A stretch of 64,000 nt of DNA from Scandinavium goeteborgense (GTDB lineage: Bacteria > Pseudomonadota > Gammaproteobacteria > Enterobacterales > Enterobacteriaceae): positions 4,011,177 to 4,075,176 of the forward strand of contig NZ_CP054058.1 in the NCBI RefSeq assembly GCF_003935895.2. The letters are read 5' to 3'. Each line of letters begins with the position of its first letter. Positions within the stretch are counted from its first letter, which is position 1. A model generated the notes under the pieces. That model had not been told where the DNA came from. It ran no database searches and saw only the letters and a list, made by a program, of their open reading frames with translations. This document shows positions 8,437-20,739 of this stretch, piece after piece. The translations under genes were made by a program, and so were the position numbers.

Positions 8437-9519
8437 TTACGCTTTACGCGTCATCAACCACAGGCTAATCAGGAAGAAGCTGGCACTTGGCAACAGCGCG
8501 CCGAGAAACGGCGGTATGCCGTACACCAGCGTTAACGGGCCGAAGATCTGGTCGAGAACGTAGAACACAAAACCGAAGCTTATCCCCGTGACCACACGCA
8601 CACCCATCGCCACGCTTCGCAGCGGGCCGAAGATGAACGATAGCGCCATCAGCATCATGACCGCCACCGACATCGGCTGGAAGATTTTACTCCACATATT
8701 CAGCTGGTAGCGCCCGGCATCCTGGCCGCTCGACTTCAGATATTTCACGTAATTGTGCAGGCCGCTTATCGACAGCGCATCCGGGTCCAGCGCCACGACG
8801 CCGAGTTTGTCCGGCGTGAGGTTGGTTTTCCAGGTCCCGCTAACGGTCTGCGAACCGGTCACCTGCTTCGGATTGCTCAGGTTGGATTCATCCACCTGCG
8901 ACAGGCGCCAGGCCTTGGCATCTTTATCAAACTTCGCCGACGCCGCGTAGCGCACCGACTGCAAACGACGCTGATCGTTGAAGCTGTAAATGCTGATGGC
9001 ACCCAGCTCGTCATCGCCTTTGATACGTTCGATGTAGATGTAGTTGTTGCCGTCTTTCGCCCACATGCCTTGCTGCGTGGACAGCAGCGAACCGCCGTAC
9101 ATCGCCTGCGCACGCAGGTTACGCGCCATTTGCTCGCCCTGCGGAGCCACCCATTCGCCGATTGCCATAGTCAGCAGCACCAGCGGGATCGCGGTTTTCA
9201 TTACCGACATCGCCACCTGCATACGGGTGTAACCCGATGCCTGCATGACCACCAGTTCACTGCGCTGCGCCAGCATCCCCAGGCCTAACAACGCGCCCAG
9301 AAGCGCGGCCATCGGGAAGAAGATCTGCACATCTTTCGGCACGCTGAGCAAGGTATACATGCCCGCGCCGACCGCGTCATAGGTGCCCTGCCCGGCTTTT
9401 TTCAGCTGGTCAACGAACTTGATGATGCCCGAGAGCGACACCAGCATGAACAACGTCATCATGATGGTGGTGAAAATAGTTCTACCGATATAGCGGTCGA
9501 GTACGCCAAATAACTGCAT
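8437..9519 (-). CDS. lptG: LPS export ABC transporter permease LptG
   Basis: Inner-membrane permease of the LptB2FG complex, which extracts lipopolysaccharide from the inner membrane and passes it to LptC/LptA. It has 360 residues, exactly the E. coli length. Membrane segments lie near 15-35, 60-100 and in the C-terminal third (IFQPMSVAVMMLMALSF, FGFVFYVLDQIFGPL), flanking a periplasmic beta-jellyroll domain (about 135-260). The N-terminus MQLFGVLDRYIGRTIF is characteristic. Its ATG overlaps the stop of lptF by one base (TAATG), so the two are translationally coupled. LptB is encoded elsewhere. Confidence 0.97.
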   Translation of the reverse strand: MQLFGVLDRYIGRTIFTTIMMTLFMLVSLSGIIKFVDQLKKAGQGTYDAVGAGMYTLLSVPKDVQIFFPMAALLGALLGLGMLAQRSELVVMQASGYTRMQVAMSVMKTAIPLVLLTMAIGEWVAPQGEQMARNLRAQAMYGGSLLSTQQGMWAKDGNNYIYIERIKGDDELGAISIYSFNDQRRLQSVRYAASAKFDKDAKAWRLSQVDESNLSNPKQVTGSQTVSGTWKTNLTPDKLGVVALDPDALSISGLHNYVKYLKSSGQDAGRYQLNMWSKIFQPMSVAVMMLMALSFIFGPLRSVAMGVRVVTGISFGFVFYVLDQIFGPLTLVYGIPPFLGALLPSASFFLISLWLMTRKA

Positions 9520-10619
9520 TATACCGCTCCTTTCCCGCTAAGCCGTGCACGAATACGACGCATCGGCACCGTATCCCAGACGTTCAGGAGTACAGCCAGG
9601 CCGAAGTACAGCAGGTTAATCACCCACATCCAGACAGTCGGGTCAATTTTGCCTTTGCCACCGTTGGATTTAAGTGAGGTTTGCACCAGGAAGAACACCA
9701 GATACAGCAGCATCGCGGGCAGCATCGACAGGACGCGCCCCTGACGCGGGTTCACCACGCTAAGCGGAACCACCATCAACGCCATGATAAACACCGTCGC
9801 TATCAGCGTTAAACGCCAGTGCAGCTCTGCATTCGCCCGTGGCGTATCTGCGTGCCACAGCGCACTCATGCCCATCTGTTCGGTGTCGTTAGGATCAAGC
9901 GCAACCGTCTGATGACCGATGATGGCCTGGTAATCCTGGAAATCAGTAATACGGAAATCGCGCAGCATCGCGGTGCCTTCAAAGCGGGTGCCTTTGTTCA
10001 GGTTCACCACCTGAGAGCCGTCATTCTGCTGCGAGAGGTGTCCGGAATCGGCCACAACCACCGACGGACGCGCGTTACCCTTGGTACGAATTTGCGCCAT
10101 AAACACATCGTGGAACTGGCTGCCTTTGACGTTTTCGATAAACAGCACTGAATTGCCGTCGCTCGCCTGCTGGAACTGGCCCTGGGCCAATGCCGCCATG
10201 CCGGGGTTGGCTTTGGCTTCCGCCAGCACTTCGTCCTGATGACGCGAAGACCACGGTCCGGCCCACATCACGTTAACCGCGGCCACGATGGCAGTAAACA
10301 GGGCGAGGATCATCGCGGCTTTCACCAGCACGGCTTTACTCAGGCCGCACGCGTGCATCACCGTAATTTCACTGTCGGTGTAGAGTTTGCCCAGCGTCAT
10401 CAACAGGCCGAGGAACAGACTGAGGGGCAGAATAAGTTGCGCCATTTCTGGCACCCCGAGACCCAACAGGGAAAGCACGAGGTTTGTCGGGATGTCGCCA
10501 TCTACCGCTGCGCCGAGGATCCTGACCAATTTCTGGCAGAAAAAGATCAGAAGCAGGATGAAGAGGATCGCCAGCTGGCTTTTCAGCGTCTCCCGCACGA
10601 GATATCTTATGATTATCAC
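9519..10619 (-). CDS. lptF: LPS export ABC transporter permease LptF
   Basis: Partner permease of LptG in the LptB2FG lipopolysaccharide extractor. It has 366 residues as in E. coli, with N-terminal membrane segments (QLAILFILLLIFFCQKLV near 15-32; LVLSLLGLGVPEMAQLILPLSLFLGLL), a periplasmic domain about 130-260, and a C-terminal membrane block (LIATVFIMALMVVPLSVV; LLYLVFFLVQTSL). The start codon is GTG at 10617-10619, as the MIIIRYLVRE N-terminus demands. It is transcribed divergently from pepA across a 267-bp gap and forms a two-gene operon with lptG. Confidence 0.97.
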   Translation of the reverse strand: MIIIRYLVRETLKSQLAILFILLLIFFCQKLVRILGAAVDGDIPTNLVLSLLGLGVPEMAQLILPLSLFLGLLMTLGKLYTDSEITVMHACGLSKAVLVKAAMILALFTAIVAAVNVMWAGPWSSRHQDEVLAEAKANPGMAALAQGQFQQASDGNSVLFIENVKGSQFHDVFMAQIRTKGNARPSVVVADSGHLSQQNDGSQVVNLNKGTRFEGTAMLRDFRITDFQDYQAIIGHQTVALDPNDTEQMGMSALWHADTPRANAELHWRLTLIATVFIMALMVVPLSVVNPRQGRVLSMLPAMLLYLVFFLVQTSLKSNGGKGKIDPTVWMWVINLLYFGLAVLLNVWDTVPMRRIRARLSGKGAV

Positions 10620-12398
<1,779 letters not shown>

Positions 12399-12408
12399 TA
12401 ACGTGGTT

Positions 12409-12436
12409 GCCCGGCGGCGCATTGCTTGCCGGGCCT
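12409..12436. repeat. Single REP element
   Basis: GCCCGGCGGCGC-attgctt-GCCGGGCC type palindrome in the pepA-holC gap. Confidence 0.8.
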
Positions 12437-12476
12437 ACACGGTCTGGTTTAAATCCACTACAAGAAGCCCCATATT

Positions 12477-12920
12477 ATGAAGAATGCGACGTTCTATATT
12501 CTGGACAATGACACTCAACAGGATGGCCTAAGCGCCGTCGAACAACTGGTGTGTGACGTTGCCGCAGATCGTTGGCGGGCGGGCAAACGCATTCTGATCG
12601 CCTGTGAAGACGAAAAGCAGGCCATTCGCCTCGATGAGGCGTTGTGGTCGCGACCCCCGGAAAGCTTTGTGCCACACAATTTGTCCGGTGAAGGTCCGCG
12701 TGGCGGCGCGCCGGTGGAAATCGCCTGGCCGCAAAAACGTAACAGCAGCCCGCGGGATATACTGATTAGCCTGCGCGTGGGCTTTGCAGATTTTGCCACC
12801 GCTTTCACAGAAGTGATAGACTTCGTACCTCACGAAGACTCTTTAAAACAACTGGCGCGCGATCGCTACAAAGCGTACCGCATGGCTGGTTTTAACCTGA
12901 ATACGGCAACCTGGAAATAA
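12477..12920 (+). CDS. holC: DNA polymerase III chi subunit
   Basis: Chi subunit of the clamp loader; with psi (HolD) it links the DnaX complex to single-strand binding protein. It has 147 residues, equal to E. coli HolC, starting [18 protein letters not shown]. Conserved blocks include [16 protein letters not shown] and the basic AWPQKRN stretch. Its TAA overlaps the ATG of valS by one base (TAATG), the same coupling as in E. coli. ATG at 12477 has only a weak ribosome site. Confidence 0.97.
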   Translation: MKNATFYILDNDTQQDGLSAVEQLVCDVAADRWRAGKRILIACEDEKQAIRLDEALWSRPPESFVPHNLSGEGPRGGAPVEIAWPQKRNSSPRDILISLRVGFADFATAFTEVIDFVPHEDSLKQLARDRYKAYRMAGFNLNTATWK

Positions 12921-15775
12921 TGGAAAAGACATATAACCCACAAGATATCGAACAGCCGCTTTACGAGCACTGGGAAAAGCAGGGCTATTTCAAACCGAAT
13001 GGTGATGAAAGCCAGGAAAGCTTCTGCATCATGATCCCGCCGCCGAATGTCACCGGCAGTTTGCATATGGGTCATGCCTTCCAGCAAACCATCATGGACA
13101 CCATGATCCGCTACCAGCGCATGCAGGGTAAAAACACCCTGTGGCAGGCTGGTACTGACCATGCGGGTATCGCTACCCAGATGGTGGTTGAGCGTAAGAT
13201 TGCCGCTGAAGAAGGTAAAACCCGTCACGACTACGGTCGCGATGCCTTTATCGACAAAATCTGGCAGTGGAAAGCAGAATCCGGCGGCACCATTACCCGC
13301 CAGATGCGCCGTCTCGGTAACTCCGTAGACTGGGAGCGCGAGCGTTTCACTATGGACGAAGGTCTTTCCAATGCCGTGAAAGAAGTCTTCGTTCGCCTGT
13401 ACAAAGACGATTTAATTTATCGTGGTAAGCGTCTGGTCAACTGGGACCCGAAACTGCGTACCGCGATTTCTGACCTGGAAGTGGAAAACCGCGAGTCTAA
13501 AGGCTCAATGTGGCACATCCGCTATCCGCTGGCCGACGGTGCAAAAACAGCCGACGGTAAAGATTACCTGGTGGTGGCGACCACCCGTCCGGAAACCCTG
13601 CTGGGCGATACCGGCGTGGCCGTTAACCCGGAAGATCCGCGTTATAAAGACTTGATTGGCAAATTCCTGGTGCTGCCGCTGGTTAACCGCCGCATTCCAA
13701 TCGTGGGCGATGAACACGCCGACATGGAAAAAGGCACCGGCTGCGTGAAAATCACCCCGGCCCACGACTTTAACGACTACGAAGTCGGTAAACGTCACGC
13801 TCTGCCGATGATCAACATCCTGACTTTCGATGGCGATATCCGCGAAAGCGCGCAGGTCTTCGACACCAAAGGTGAAGAATCCGACGTATACGCCGCCGAT
13901 ATCCCGGCTGAATTCCAGAAGCTGGAGCGTTTTGCCGCGCGTAAAGCGGTGGTTGCGGCCATCGACGCCCTCGGCCTGCTCGAAGAAATCAAACCTCACG
14001 ACTTGACCGTGCCGTACGGTGACCGTGGTGGCGTGGTTATCGAACCGATGCTGACCGACCAGTGGTACGTGCGTGCTGACGTGCTGGCCAAACCGGCGGT
14101 GGAAGCCGTTGAAAACGGTGACATCCAGTTCGTACCGAAGCAGTACGAAAACATGTATTTCTCCTGGATGCGCGATATTCAGGACTGGTGTATCTCCCGT
14201 CAACTGTGGTGGGGTCACCGTATCCCTGCATGGTACGACAACGACGGCAACGTCTATGTGGGCCGCACCGAAGACGAAGTCCGTCAGGAAAATAACCTGA
14301 GCGCCGACGTTGCGCTGCGCCAGGACGAAGACGTGCTCGACACCTGGTTCTCCTCTGCGCTGTGGACCTTCTCCACCCTCGGCTGGCCGGAAAACACCGA
14401 CGCGCTGCGTCAGTTCCATCCAACCAGCGTGATGGTTTCCGGCTTCGACATCATCTTCTTCTGGATTGCCCGCATGATCATGATGACCATGCACTTCATC
14501 AAAGATGAAGACGGCAAGCCGCAGATCCCGTTCAAGACCATCTACATGACCGGTCTGATTCGTGATGACGAAGGCCAGAAGATGTCTAAATCCAAGGGCA
14601 ACGTCATTGACCCACTGGATATGGTCGACGGGATTTCGCTGGCAGACCTGCTGGAGAAACGTACCGGCAACATGATGCAGCCGCAGCTGGCAGAGAAAAT
14701 CGCCAAGCGCACCGAGAAGCAATTCCCGGACGGTATCGAGCCGCACGGTACCGACGCCCTGCGTTTCACCCTGGCAGCGCTGGCCTCTACTGGCCGCGAC
14801 ATCAACTGGGACATGAAGCGTCTGGAAGGTTACCGTAACTTCTGTAACAAGCTGTGGAACGCCAGCCGCTTTGTGCTGATGAACACCGAAGACCAGGATT
14901 GTGGCTTCAATGGCGGCGAAATGACGCTGTCGCTGGCAGATCGCTGGATCCTCGCCGAGTTCAACCAGACCATCAAAGCGTACCGTGACGCGCTGGATAA
15001 CTTCCGCTTCGATATCGCCGCGGGCATCCTGTACGAGTTCACCTGGAACCAGTTCTGCGACTGGTATCTGGAGCTGACCAAACCGGTAATGACCGGCGGA
15101 ACTGATGCCGAACTGCGCGGCACTCGCCATACGCTGGTGACGGTGCTGGAAGGTCTGCTGCGTATTGCGCACCCGATCATTCCGTTCATCACCGAAACCA
15201 TCTGGCAGCGCGTGAAGGTTATCGCCGGTATTTCTGCCGACACCATCATGCTGCAGCCGTTCCCGGCGTTCGATGCCGCTCAGGTTGATGAAGCCGCGTT
15301 GGCCGATACCGAATGGCTGAAGCAGGCCATCATCGCGGTACGTAACGTTCGCGCTGAAATGAACATCTCCCCGGGTAAACCGCTGGAGCTGCTGCTGCGC
15401 GGTTGCAGTAAAGATGCGGAGCGTCGTGTGAACGACAACCGCAGCTTCCTGCAAACGCTGGCGCGTCTGGAAAGCATCACCGTGCTGTCTGCCGATGACA
15501 AAGGTCCGGTTTCCGTGACCAAAATTATCGACGGCGCTGAACTGCTGATCCCAATGGCGGGCCTCATCAACAAAGAAGATGAACTGGCACGTCTGGCGAA
15601 AGAAGTGGCGAAAATCGAAGGTGAGATTGGCCGCATCGAAGGCAAGCTGTCGAACGAAGGTTTCGTGGCGCGTGCCCCAGAAGCGGTTATCGCCAAAGAG
15701 CGCGAGAAGCTGGACGGCTACGCTGAAGCAAAAGCGAAGCTGATTGAGCAGCAGGCCGTTATCGCTGCACTGTAA
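12920..15775 (+). CDS. valS: Valyl-tRNA synthetase
   Basis: Class I aminoacyl-tRNA synthetase of 951 residues, charging tRNA-Val with editing of threonine. Visible: the HIGH-type motif in [13 protein letters not shown] (near 40-52), the CP1 editing domain (about 190-340, with [17 protein letters not shown]), the KMSKS loop ([10 protein letters not shown] near 552), an anticodon-binding domain, and a C-terminal coiled-coil arm rich in Ala/Glu/Lys (about 885-951). Start overlaps the holC stop. An antisense ORF of 649 codons (13505-15454) is a codon-bias shadow. Confidence 0.98.
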   Translation: MEKTYNPQDIEQPLYEHWEKQGYFKPNGDESQESFCIMIPPPNVTGSLHMGHAFQQTIMDTMIRYQRMQGKNTLWQAGTDHAGIATQMVVERKIAAEEGKTRHDYGRDAFIDKIWQWKAESGGTITRQMRRLGNSVDWERERFTMDEGLSNAVKEVFVRLYKDDLIYRGKRLVNWDPKLRTAISDLEVENRESKGSMWHIRYPLADGAKTADGKDYLVVATTRPETLLGDTGVAVNPEDPRYKDLIGKFLVLPLVNRRIPIVGDEHADMEKGTGCVKITPAHDFNDYEVGKRHALPMINILTFDGDIRESAQVFDTKGEESDVYAADIPAEFQKLERFAARKAVVAAIDALGLLEEIKPHDLTVPYGDRGGVVIEPMLTDQWYVRADVLAKPAVEAVENGDIQFVPKQYENMYFSWMRDIQDWCISRQLWWGHRIPAWYDNDGNVYVGRTEDEVRQENNLSADVALRQDEDVLDTWFSSALWTFSTLGWPENTDALRQFHPTSVMVSGFDIIFFWIARMIMMTMHFIKDEDGKPQIPFKTIYMTGLIRDDEGQKMSKSKGNVIDPLDMVDGISLADLLEKRTGNMMQPQLAEKIAKRTEKQFPDGIEPHGTDALRFTLAALASTGRDINWDMKRLEGYRNFCNKLWNASRFVLMNTEDQDCGFNGGEMTLSLADRWILAEFNQTIKAYRDALDNFRFDIAAGILYEFTWNQFCDWYLELTKPVMTGGTDAELRGTRHTLVTVLEGLLRIAHPIIPFITETIWQRVKVIAGISADTIMLQPFPAFDAAQVDEAALADTEWLKQAIIAVRNVRAEMNISPGKPLELLLRGCSKDAERRVNDNRSFLQTLARLESITVLSADDKGPVSVTKIIDGAELLIPMAGLINKEDELARLAKEVAKIEGEIGRIEGKLSNEGFVARAPEAVIAKEREKLDGYAEAKAKLIEQQAVIAAL

Positions 15776-15783
15776 TACCTCAA

Positions 15784-15809
15784 CCCCTTACGCGGCGACG
15801 CGTAAGGGG
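15784..15809 (+). terminator. Hairpin after valS
   Basis: A perfect 11-bp stem CCCCTTACGCG / GCGA / CGCGTAAGGGG lies just after the valS stop. Only TCT follows, with no T-run, so it may stabilise the 3' end rather than terminate alone. Confidence 0.6.
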
Positions 15810-15896
15810 TCTCCCCGCTAAAATATCCCTGCTTGCACTGCTTTTTCTGCAATGTTATTAACTGCGTTAACTGTCATTTTTTTCATGAGTAATGCG

Positions 15897-16400
15897 ATGA
15901 ACGTACTGACCGAGACCGCAACGACGTTGCGTCGAATAACGACGATAGACAACCCAGCGATTGCCAGCGTCATTCGCAAGGTCTCTGCCGAATACGGCCT
16001 CACAGCCGATAAAGGCTATACCGTTGCTGACCCGAACCTCGACGAGCTGTATCAGCTCTACAGCCAGCCAGGACACGCTTATTGGGTGATAGAACAGAAC
16101 GGGAAAGTCGTGGGCGGCGGCGGCGTAGCACCGTTAACCTACAGCGAACCGGACATTTGCGAGCTGCAAAAAATGTATTTTCTACCTGAAGCGCGCGGAA
16201 AAGGCTTCGCGAAGAAGCTGGCGCTGCTGGCAATGGATCACGCTCGTGAGCACGGGTTTACCCGCTGCTATCTGGAAACAACGGCGTTTCTGACGGACGC
16301 TATCGCGCTGTATGAACGCCTCGGTTTTGAGCATATCGCTGAGCCGCTGGGCTGTACCGGCCACGTCGATTGTGAAGTACGGATGCTGAAAACGCTGTAA
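15897..16400 (+). CDS. yjgM: GNAT-family N-acetyltransferase YjgM
   Basis: Predicted acetyl-CoA-dependent acyltransferase of 167 residues, the E. coli YjgM length. The acetyl-CoA loop is visible as [13 protein letters not shown] (R/QxxGxG/A), followed by the conserved [18 protein letters not shown] and [12 protein letters not shown]. The substrate cannot be told from the sequence. Start choice is uncertain: ATG at 15897 gives the family length; in-frame ATGs at 15885 and 15852 would add a hydrophobic stretch not seen in relatives, and no candidate has a strong ribosome site. It is a single gene after valS, as in E. coli. Confidence 0.88.
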   Translation: MNVLTETATTLRRITTIDNPAIASVIRKVSAEYGLTADKGYTVADPNLDELYQLYSQPGHAYWVIEQNGKVVGGGGVAPLTYSEPDICELQKMYFLPEARGKGFAKKLALLAMDHAREHGFTRCYLETTAFLTDAIALYERLGFEHIAEPLGCTGHVDCEVRMLKTL

Positions 16401-16422
16401 TGCAGTTTGGTGCGGGATTCTT

Positions 16423-16494
16423 CCCCTCTCCCCTGCCTCAAGCGTTGCACCGAACAGTCCCCTCTCCCTGTGGGAGAGGGTTAGGGAGAGGGGA
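16423..16494. repeat. CCCTCTCCC-family repeat overlapping the miaE stop
   Basis: A CCCTCTCCCTG-TGGGAGAGGG palindrome plus TTAGGGAGAGGGG tail. The tail supplies the last codons and the stop of miaE on the minus strand. Confidence 0.8.
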
Positions 16495-17242
16495 TCCCGC
16501 TATGAAAACGGAACTCCGCATCTGGCGTTGAAATCAGCGCCGCTTCCACTTCCCCGAAATGGCGCACGCGCGGTGTGATATCGTCGTCTGACACCTGCTG
16601 AGCCAACGCCAGATAATCCTGATAATGCCGCGCCTCGGAGCGCAGTAGCGACAGATAAAACTTCTGCAGTTCATCATCCAGATGCGGTGCCAGCGCGGCA
16701 AAACGCTCGCAGGAGCGCGCCTCGATGTACGCCCCGCAAATCAGCTTATCGATAAGTGTCAGCGGTTCGTGAGTGCGCACTTCCTTAAGCATACCTTTGG
16801 CGTAGCGGCTGGCGGTTATCTTGACGTAAGGAATGTCCCGTGCGGTCATGATTTCCCGCACCTGCCAAAAGTGATGCAGCTCTTCTTTGATGAGCAGCAC
16901 CATGCTGTCGATGAGCTGTCGGCCCCAGGCGTCGTCTGTCTGCGGCATCACGCTTTTACCAATCTGCTTTTGCAGGGCGACAAAATCAGGTTCAGGACCG
17001 CCACGAAATGCAAAGGCTTCGTACGGCTGCAGCCACGCCAGCAGCGCATCGGCCCCGGCTTTATCGGCCACGTATTTGCGTACCAACAGCATGGCAGTCT
17101 GCGCGGCTTTCAGCTCGCACACCAGATGGTCAGTCAGCAACAGAGGAAGGTGTTCAGGAGAACGGGCCCGGTCTATCCACGCCTGCGGCGTTGGGCACTG
17201 GAGAAAGGTTAAAACAGGAGCGAGTATTTGCGGGTAATGCAT
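16481..17242 (-). CDS. miaE: tRNA 2-methylthio-N6-isopentenyladenosine-37 hydroxylase
   Basis: Non-heme di-iron monooxygenase that hydroxylates ms2i6A37 of tRNAs reading U-starting codons to ms2io6A37. It has 253 residues. Carboxylate/His ligands of a ferritin-like four-helix bundle are visible: HLVCELKAAQ near 40, EELHHF, EARSCERF and SEARHYQ. Salmonella has the gene and E. coli K-12 does not, which helps exclude E. coli here. The last residues (GIPSP) and stop are encoded by an intergenic palindromic repeat, so the C-terminus may have been reset by repeat insertion. ATG at 17242 fits the family N-terminus. Confidence 0.95.
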   Translation of the reverse strand: MHYPQILAPVLTFLQCPTPQAWIDRARSPEHLPLLLTDHLVCELKAAQTAMLLVRKYVADKAGADALLAWLQPYEAFAFRGGPEPDFVALQKQIGKSVMPQTDDAWGRQLIDSMVLLIKEELHHFWQVREIMTARDIPYVKITASRYAKGMLKEVRTHEPLTLIDKLICGAYIEARSCERFAALAPHLDDELQKFYLSLLRSEARHYQDYLALAQQVSDDDITPRVRHFGEVEAALISTPDAEFRFHSGIPSP

Positions 17243-17272
17243 GAGTCTTGCGCGGTCTCGTGGATAAACGCT

Positions 17273-17303
17273 AAATAAAATGCGGCAGCAGGCGCTGCCG
17301 CAT
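17273..17303 (-). terminator. rraB terminator
   Basis: On the minus strand ATGCGGCAG / CGCCTG / CTGCCGCAT (17280-17303) is followed by TTTTATTT, an intrinsic terminator just past the rraB stop. Confidence 0.85.
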
Positions 17304-17313
17304 CCGTCATTAC

Positions 17314-17739
17314 TTAGTGGCGAACGCCATCGTCGTCTTCGTCGATCTCGTCTTCGTCATCACCTTCTTCACCTTCACCGTTAGGATCTTCGAAGTAGGT
17401 TCCCCAGCCGTCATATTCCACACCAAACTTTTCTGCGAGGTTCATCAGCTGTTCAACCTGTGAATCAATGAGCTCCGGGTTCAGGGCGCATTCGCTAAGC
17501 GCGTCGCAGCAGATAACCACTTCGCCGCCTTCTTCCACTTCCAGCTCTTCCGGCTCGGTCACTTCGTAACCCAGTTTGAAGACTTCAACGGCCACTTTCT
17601 CCAGCGTTTCAAAATCGTCCGCAGAGAAATGGTGCTCGATGGTGTACAGCGCGTCCGGATCGCTGCCATCATCCAGTAACTCTTCAATAATCAGACGCGT
17701 CTCTTCACGCTGCTCTTCCAGGTGCTCCGGGTTTGCCAT
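17314..17739 (-). CDS. rraB: Ribonuclease E inhibitor RraB
   Basis: Small acidic protein that binds RNase E and changes the mRNA spectrum it degrades. It is 141 residues against 138 in E. coli. The conserved start [18 protein letters not shown] is preceded by GAGGAA, which sets the start at 17739 rather than at the upstream ATG (17781). Visible: [31 protein letters not shown], and the typical acidic C-terminal tail ([13 protein letters not shown]). Confidence 0.95.
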   Translation of the reverse strand: MANPEHLEEQREETRLIIEELLDDGSDPDALYTIEHHFSADDFETLEKVAVEVFKLGYEVTEPEELEVEEGGEVVICCDALSECALNPELIDSQVEQLMNLAEKFGVEYDGWGTYFEDPNGEGEEGDDEDEIDEDDDGVRH

Positions 17740-17836
17740 AGCTCGTTCCTCATGATGTGCGGCAGATACTTCTATTTTCACATACCGCAGTCAATGCCTC
17801 CACCTTTCCGAGAAAGAATTGTGAAACGGGGTTGCA

Positions 17837-17875
17837 AATGAATATTCATACATATAAATTGAATTTTAATTCAAT
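17837..17875 (+). promoter_or_regulatory. Tandem ARG boxes (ArgR operator) of argI
   Basis: Two 18-bp ARG boxes separated by 3 bp: 17837-17854 (two mismatches to WNTGAATWWWWATTCANW) and 17858-17875 (ATTGAATTTTAATTCAAT, perfect). The 3-bp spacing is that of hexameric ArgR operators. They overlap the argI promoter region 28-66 bp before the start, so arginine repression is expected. Confidence 0.9.
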
Positions 17876-17902
17876 AAGTGGCTTAAGCCATGAGAGGAAA
17901 AT

Positions 17903-18910
17903 ATGTCTGCGTTATACCAGAACCATTTTTTGAAATTACTGGATTTTACCCCTGCGCAACTCACTCACCTGCTGGCGCTGGCCGCACAGCTGAAAGCCGA
18001 TAAAAAAAGCGGCAACGAAGTGGCAAAACTGACCGGCAAAAATATCGCGCTCATCTTCGAAAAAGACTCGACCCGTACCCGATGCTCTTTCGAAGTTGCC
18101 GCATACGATCAGGGCGCGCGCGTCACGTACCTCGGCCCTAGCGGCAGCCAGATTGGCCATAAAGAGTCGATCAAAGACACCGCGCGCGTGCTGGGCCGGA
18201 TGTACGACGGCATTCAGTATCGCGGTCACGGCCAGGAAGTCGTTGAAACGCTGGCGCAATATGCAGGCGTTCCGGTGTGGAACGGGCTGACCAACGAGTT
18301 CCACCCGACGCAGCTGCTGGCCGATTTACTGACCATGCAGGAACACCTGCCGGGCAAAGCGTTCAATGAAATGACGCTGGTGTATGCGGGCGATGCGCGC
18401 AATAACATGGGCAATTCGGTGCTCGAAGCGGCGGCGCTGACGGGGCTGGATTTACGCCTGGTGGCCCCGCAAAGCTGCTGGCCAGAAGCGAGTCTGGTTG
18501 CGGAATGCAAAGCGTTGGCGCAGAAGAACGGCGGCAACATTACCCTGACAGAAGATGTCGCTGTGGGCGTGAAAGACGCCGATTTCATTTATACCGATGT
18601 GTGGGTGTCGATGGGCGAAGCGAAGTCAAAATGGGCCGAACGTATCGGGCTGCTGCGTGACTACCAGGTGAATAAGAACATGCTGGCGCTGACCGGCAAT
18701 CCGCAGGTGAAGTTCCTGCATTGCCTGCCCGCCTTCCATGATGACGAGACCACACTCGGAAAACAGATGGCCGAAGAGTACGGTTTACACGGCGGAATGG
18801 AGGTCACGGACGAGGTATTTGAGTCGGCAGCGAGCATTGTTTTCGATCAGGCCGAAAACCGGATGCATACCATTAAAGCGGTGATGGTGGCGACGCTGGC
18901 ACAGGCTTGA
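17903..18910 (+). CDS. argI: Ornithine carbamoyltransferase chain I
   Basis: Converts ornithine and carbamoyl phosphate to citrulline in arginine synthesis; a cytosolic homotrimer. It has 335 residues (E. coli ArgI 334). Visible: the carbamoyl-phosphate motif STRTR at 56-60, the HPTQ motif in [12 protein letters not shown], the ornithine-binding SMG loop ([12 protein letters not shown]), and [13 protein letters not shown] with the active-site Cys. RBS GAGAGGAAA lies before the ATG. It is a single gene under two ARG boxes. A paired REP follows the stop. Confidence 0.97.
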   Translation: MSALYQNHFLKLLDFTPAQLTHLLALAAQLKADKKSGNEVAKLTGKNIALIFEKDSTRTRCSFEVAAYDQGARVTYLGPSGSQIGHKESIKDTARVLGRMYDGIQYRGHGQEVVETLAQYAGVPVWNGLTNEFHPTQLLADLLTMQEHLPGKAFNEMTLVYAGDARNNMGNSVLEAAALTGLDLRLVAPQSCWPEASLVAECKALAQKNGGNITLTEDVAVGVKDADFIYTDVWVSMGEAKSKWAERIGLLRDYQVNKNMLALTGNPQVKFLHCLPAFHDDETTLGKQMAEEYGLHGGMEVTDEVFESAASIVFDQAENRMHTIKAVMVATLAQA

Positions 18911-18921
18911 TCCCCTGGATA

Positions 18922-18992
18922 TGCCCGGCGGCGCGTTGCTTGCCGGGCCTACAAAACGGTCGTAGGCCCGGTCAGCGCAGCGCCACCGGGCA
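18922..18992. repeat. Paired inverted REPs (BIME)
   Basis: Two oppositely oriented REP palindromes (GCCCGGCGGCGC... and ...GCGCCACCGGGC) in the gap between convergent argI and tabA. Confidence 0.85.
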
Positions 18993-19004
18993 TCAAACCC
19001 ACGA

Positions 19005-19490
<486 letters not shown>

Positions 19491-19599
19491 TGGATTTTTA
19501 TACCCGCAATCGCCAGGCCACACCACTCCTTTTTTAGGGATATTTGCACTGGCGCAGGATCTTTTAAAGCAAACGTTTTCCTGTCTGTGAACGAATCGC

Positions 19600-19627
19600 T
19601 TGAATCCCGCGCTTAGCTGCGTATAAT
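19600..19627 (+). promoter_or_regulatory. pyrLBI promoter
   Basis: TTGAAT (19600-19605), 16-nt spacer, perfect TATAAT (19622-19627). Transcription would start near 19634, about 20 nt before the pyrL ATG. Confidence 0.8.
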
Positions 19628-19652
19628 GCCAGCCGATTTGCCGGGAGGAAGC

Positions 19653-19790
19653 ATGGTCAACTGCGTTCGACATTCTGTCTTACCGCGTCTGAAAACAGAC
19701 GCTGGCCTGCCGTTTTTCTCCCGTTGCATCACCCCATTCAAGAAGCCCCTTTTTAAGGGGCTTTTTTTTTGCCCAGGCGTCAGGAGATAA
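19653..19790 (+). CDS. pyrL: pyrBI leader peptide PyrL
   Basis: Leader peptide of 45 residues beginning [14 protein letters not shown] and ending FFCPGVRR, closely matching E. coli PyrL (44 residues). GGGAGGAA precedes the ATG. Its translation runs through the attenuator hairpin and ends 2 nt before the pyrB ATG. When UTP is low, RNA polymerase pauses in the U-rich leader, the ribosome keeps up, and the terminator is prevented from folding, so pyrBI is expressed. Confidence 0.92.
   Translation: MVNCVRHSVLPRLKTDAGLPFFSRCITPFKKPLFKGLFFCPGVRR
19743..19770 (+). terminator. pyrBI attenuator
   Basis: Stem AAGCCCC (19743-19749) / GGGGCTT (19757-19763) with a run of nine T residues (19762-19770), located inside pyrL and just before pyrB: the UTP-sensitive attenuator. 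Confidence 0.93.
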
Positions 19791-19792
19791 CC

Positions 19793-20728
19793 ATGGCTAA
19801 TCCGCTATATCAAAAACATATCATTTCCATAAACGATCTCAGCCGCGAAGACCTCGAACTGGTGCTGGCGACTGCCGCCAAACTGAAAGCGCACCCGCAG
19901 CCGGAGTTGCTGAAGCATAAGGTTATCGCCAGCTGCTTCTTTGAAGCCTCAACCCGCACCCGCCTGTCGTTCGAAACGTCGATGCACCGTCTGGGCGCAA
20001 GCGTAGTGGGCTTCTCGGACAGCACCAACACCTCGCTGGGCAAAAAAGGCGAAACCCTCGCCGACACCATTTCCGTGATCAGCACCTACGTGGACGCCAT
20101 CGTGATGCGCCACCCGCAGGAAGGCGCGGCGCGTCTGGCGACCGAGTTTTCTGGCAATGTGCCCATCCTCAACGCCGGTGATGGCGCCAACCAGCATCCG
20201 ACGCAAACCCTGCTCGACCTGTTCACCATCCAGGAAACCCAGGGCCGTCTGGAAAACCTAAGCATCGCGATGGTCGGCGACCTGAAATATGGCCGCACCG
20301 TGCACTCCCTGACCCAGGCGCTGGCGAAGTTTAATGGCAACCGTTTCTACTTTATCGCCCCGGACGCGCTGGCCATGCCGCAGTACATTCTTGATATGCT
20401 CGATGAAAAAGGCATTGTCTGGAGCCTGCATGGCACCATCGAAGAAGTGATGGCGGAAGTGGATATTCTGTATATGACTCGCGTACAGAAAGAGCGTCTG
20501 GACCCGTCCGAATACGCCAACGTGAAGGCGCAGTTTGTCCTGCGAGCGGCCGATCTCGACGGCGCGCGCAGCAACATGAAAGTGCTGCACCCGCTGCCAC
20601 GCATTGATGAAATCACTACTGATGTCGATAAAACGCCGCACGCCTGGTACTTCCAGCAGGCCGGTAACGGCATCTTCGCGCGCCAGGCGTTACTGGCGCT
20701 GGTTCTGAACAGCGACCTGGCTCTGTAA
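19793..20728 (+). CDS. pyrB: Aspartate carbamoyltransferase catalytic chain
   Basis: Catalytic subunit of ATCase, first committed step of pyrimidine synthesis. It has 311 residues as in E. coli. Visible: carbamoyl-phosphate motif STRTR (53-57), the SLGKKGET loop with its catalytic lysine, HPTQ ([12 protein letters not shown]), and HPLPRIDE near the C-terminus. Start MANPLYQKH at 19793 lies 2 nt past the pyrL stop and has AGGAG within the end of pyrL. It is co-transcribed with pyrI 11 nt downstream. Confidence 0.98.
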   Translation: MANPLYQKHIISINDLSREDLELVLATAAKLKAHPQPELLKHKVIASCFFEASTRTRLSFETSMHRLGASVVGFSDSTNTSLGKKGETLADTISVISTYVDAIVMRHPQEGAARLATEFSGNVPILNAGDGANQHPTQTLLDLFTIQETQGRLENLSIAMVGDLKYGRTVHSLTQALAKFNGNRFYFIAPDALAMPQYILDMLDEKGIVWSLHGTIEEVMAEVDILYMTRVQKERLDPSEYANVKAQFVLRAADLDGARSNMKVLHPLPRIDEITTDVDKTPHAWYFQQAGNGIFARQALLALVLNSDLAL

Positions 20729-20739
20729 GGGGAATGACG

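Noticed and set aside
8161-8535. Repetitive open frames on both strands over 8160-8430
   Set aside because: They are translations of the 27-bp REP array; a period divisible by three keeps every frame open.
13505-15454. 649-codon open frame antisense to valS
   Set aside because: Codon-bias shadow of a highly conserved synthetase; its composition is atypical and it has no ribosome site or promoter.
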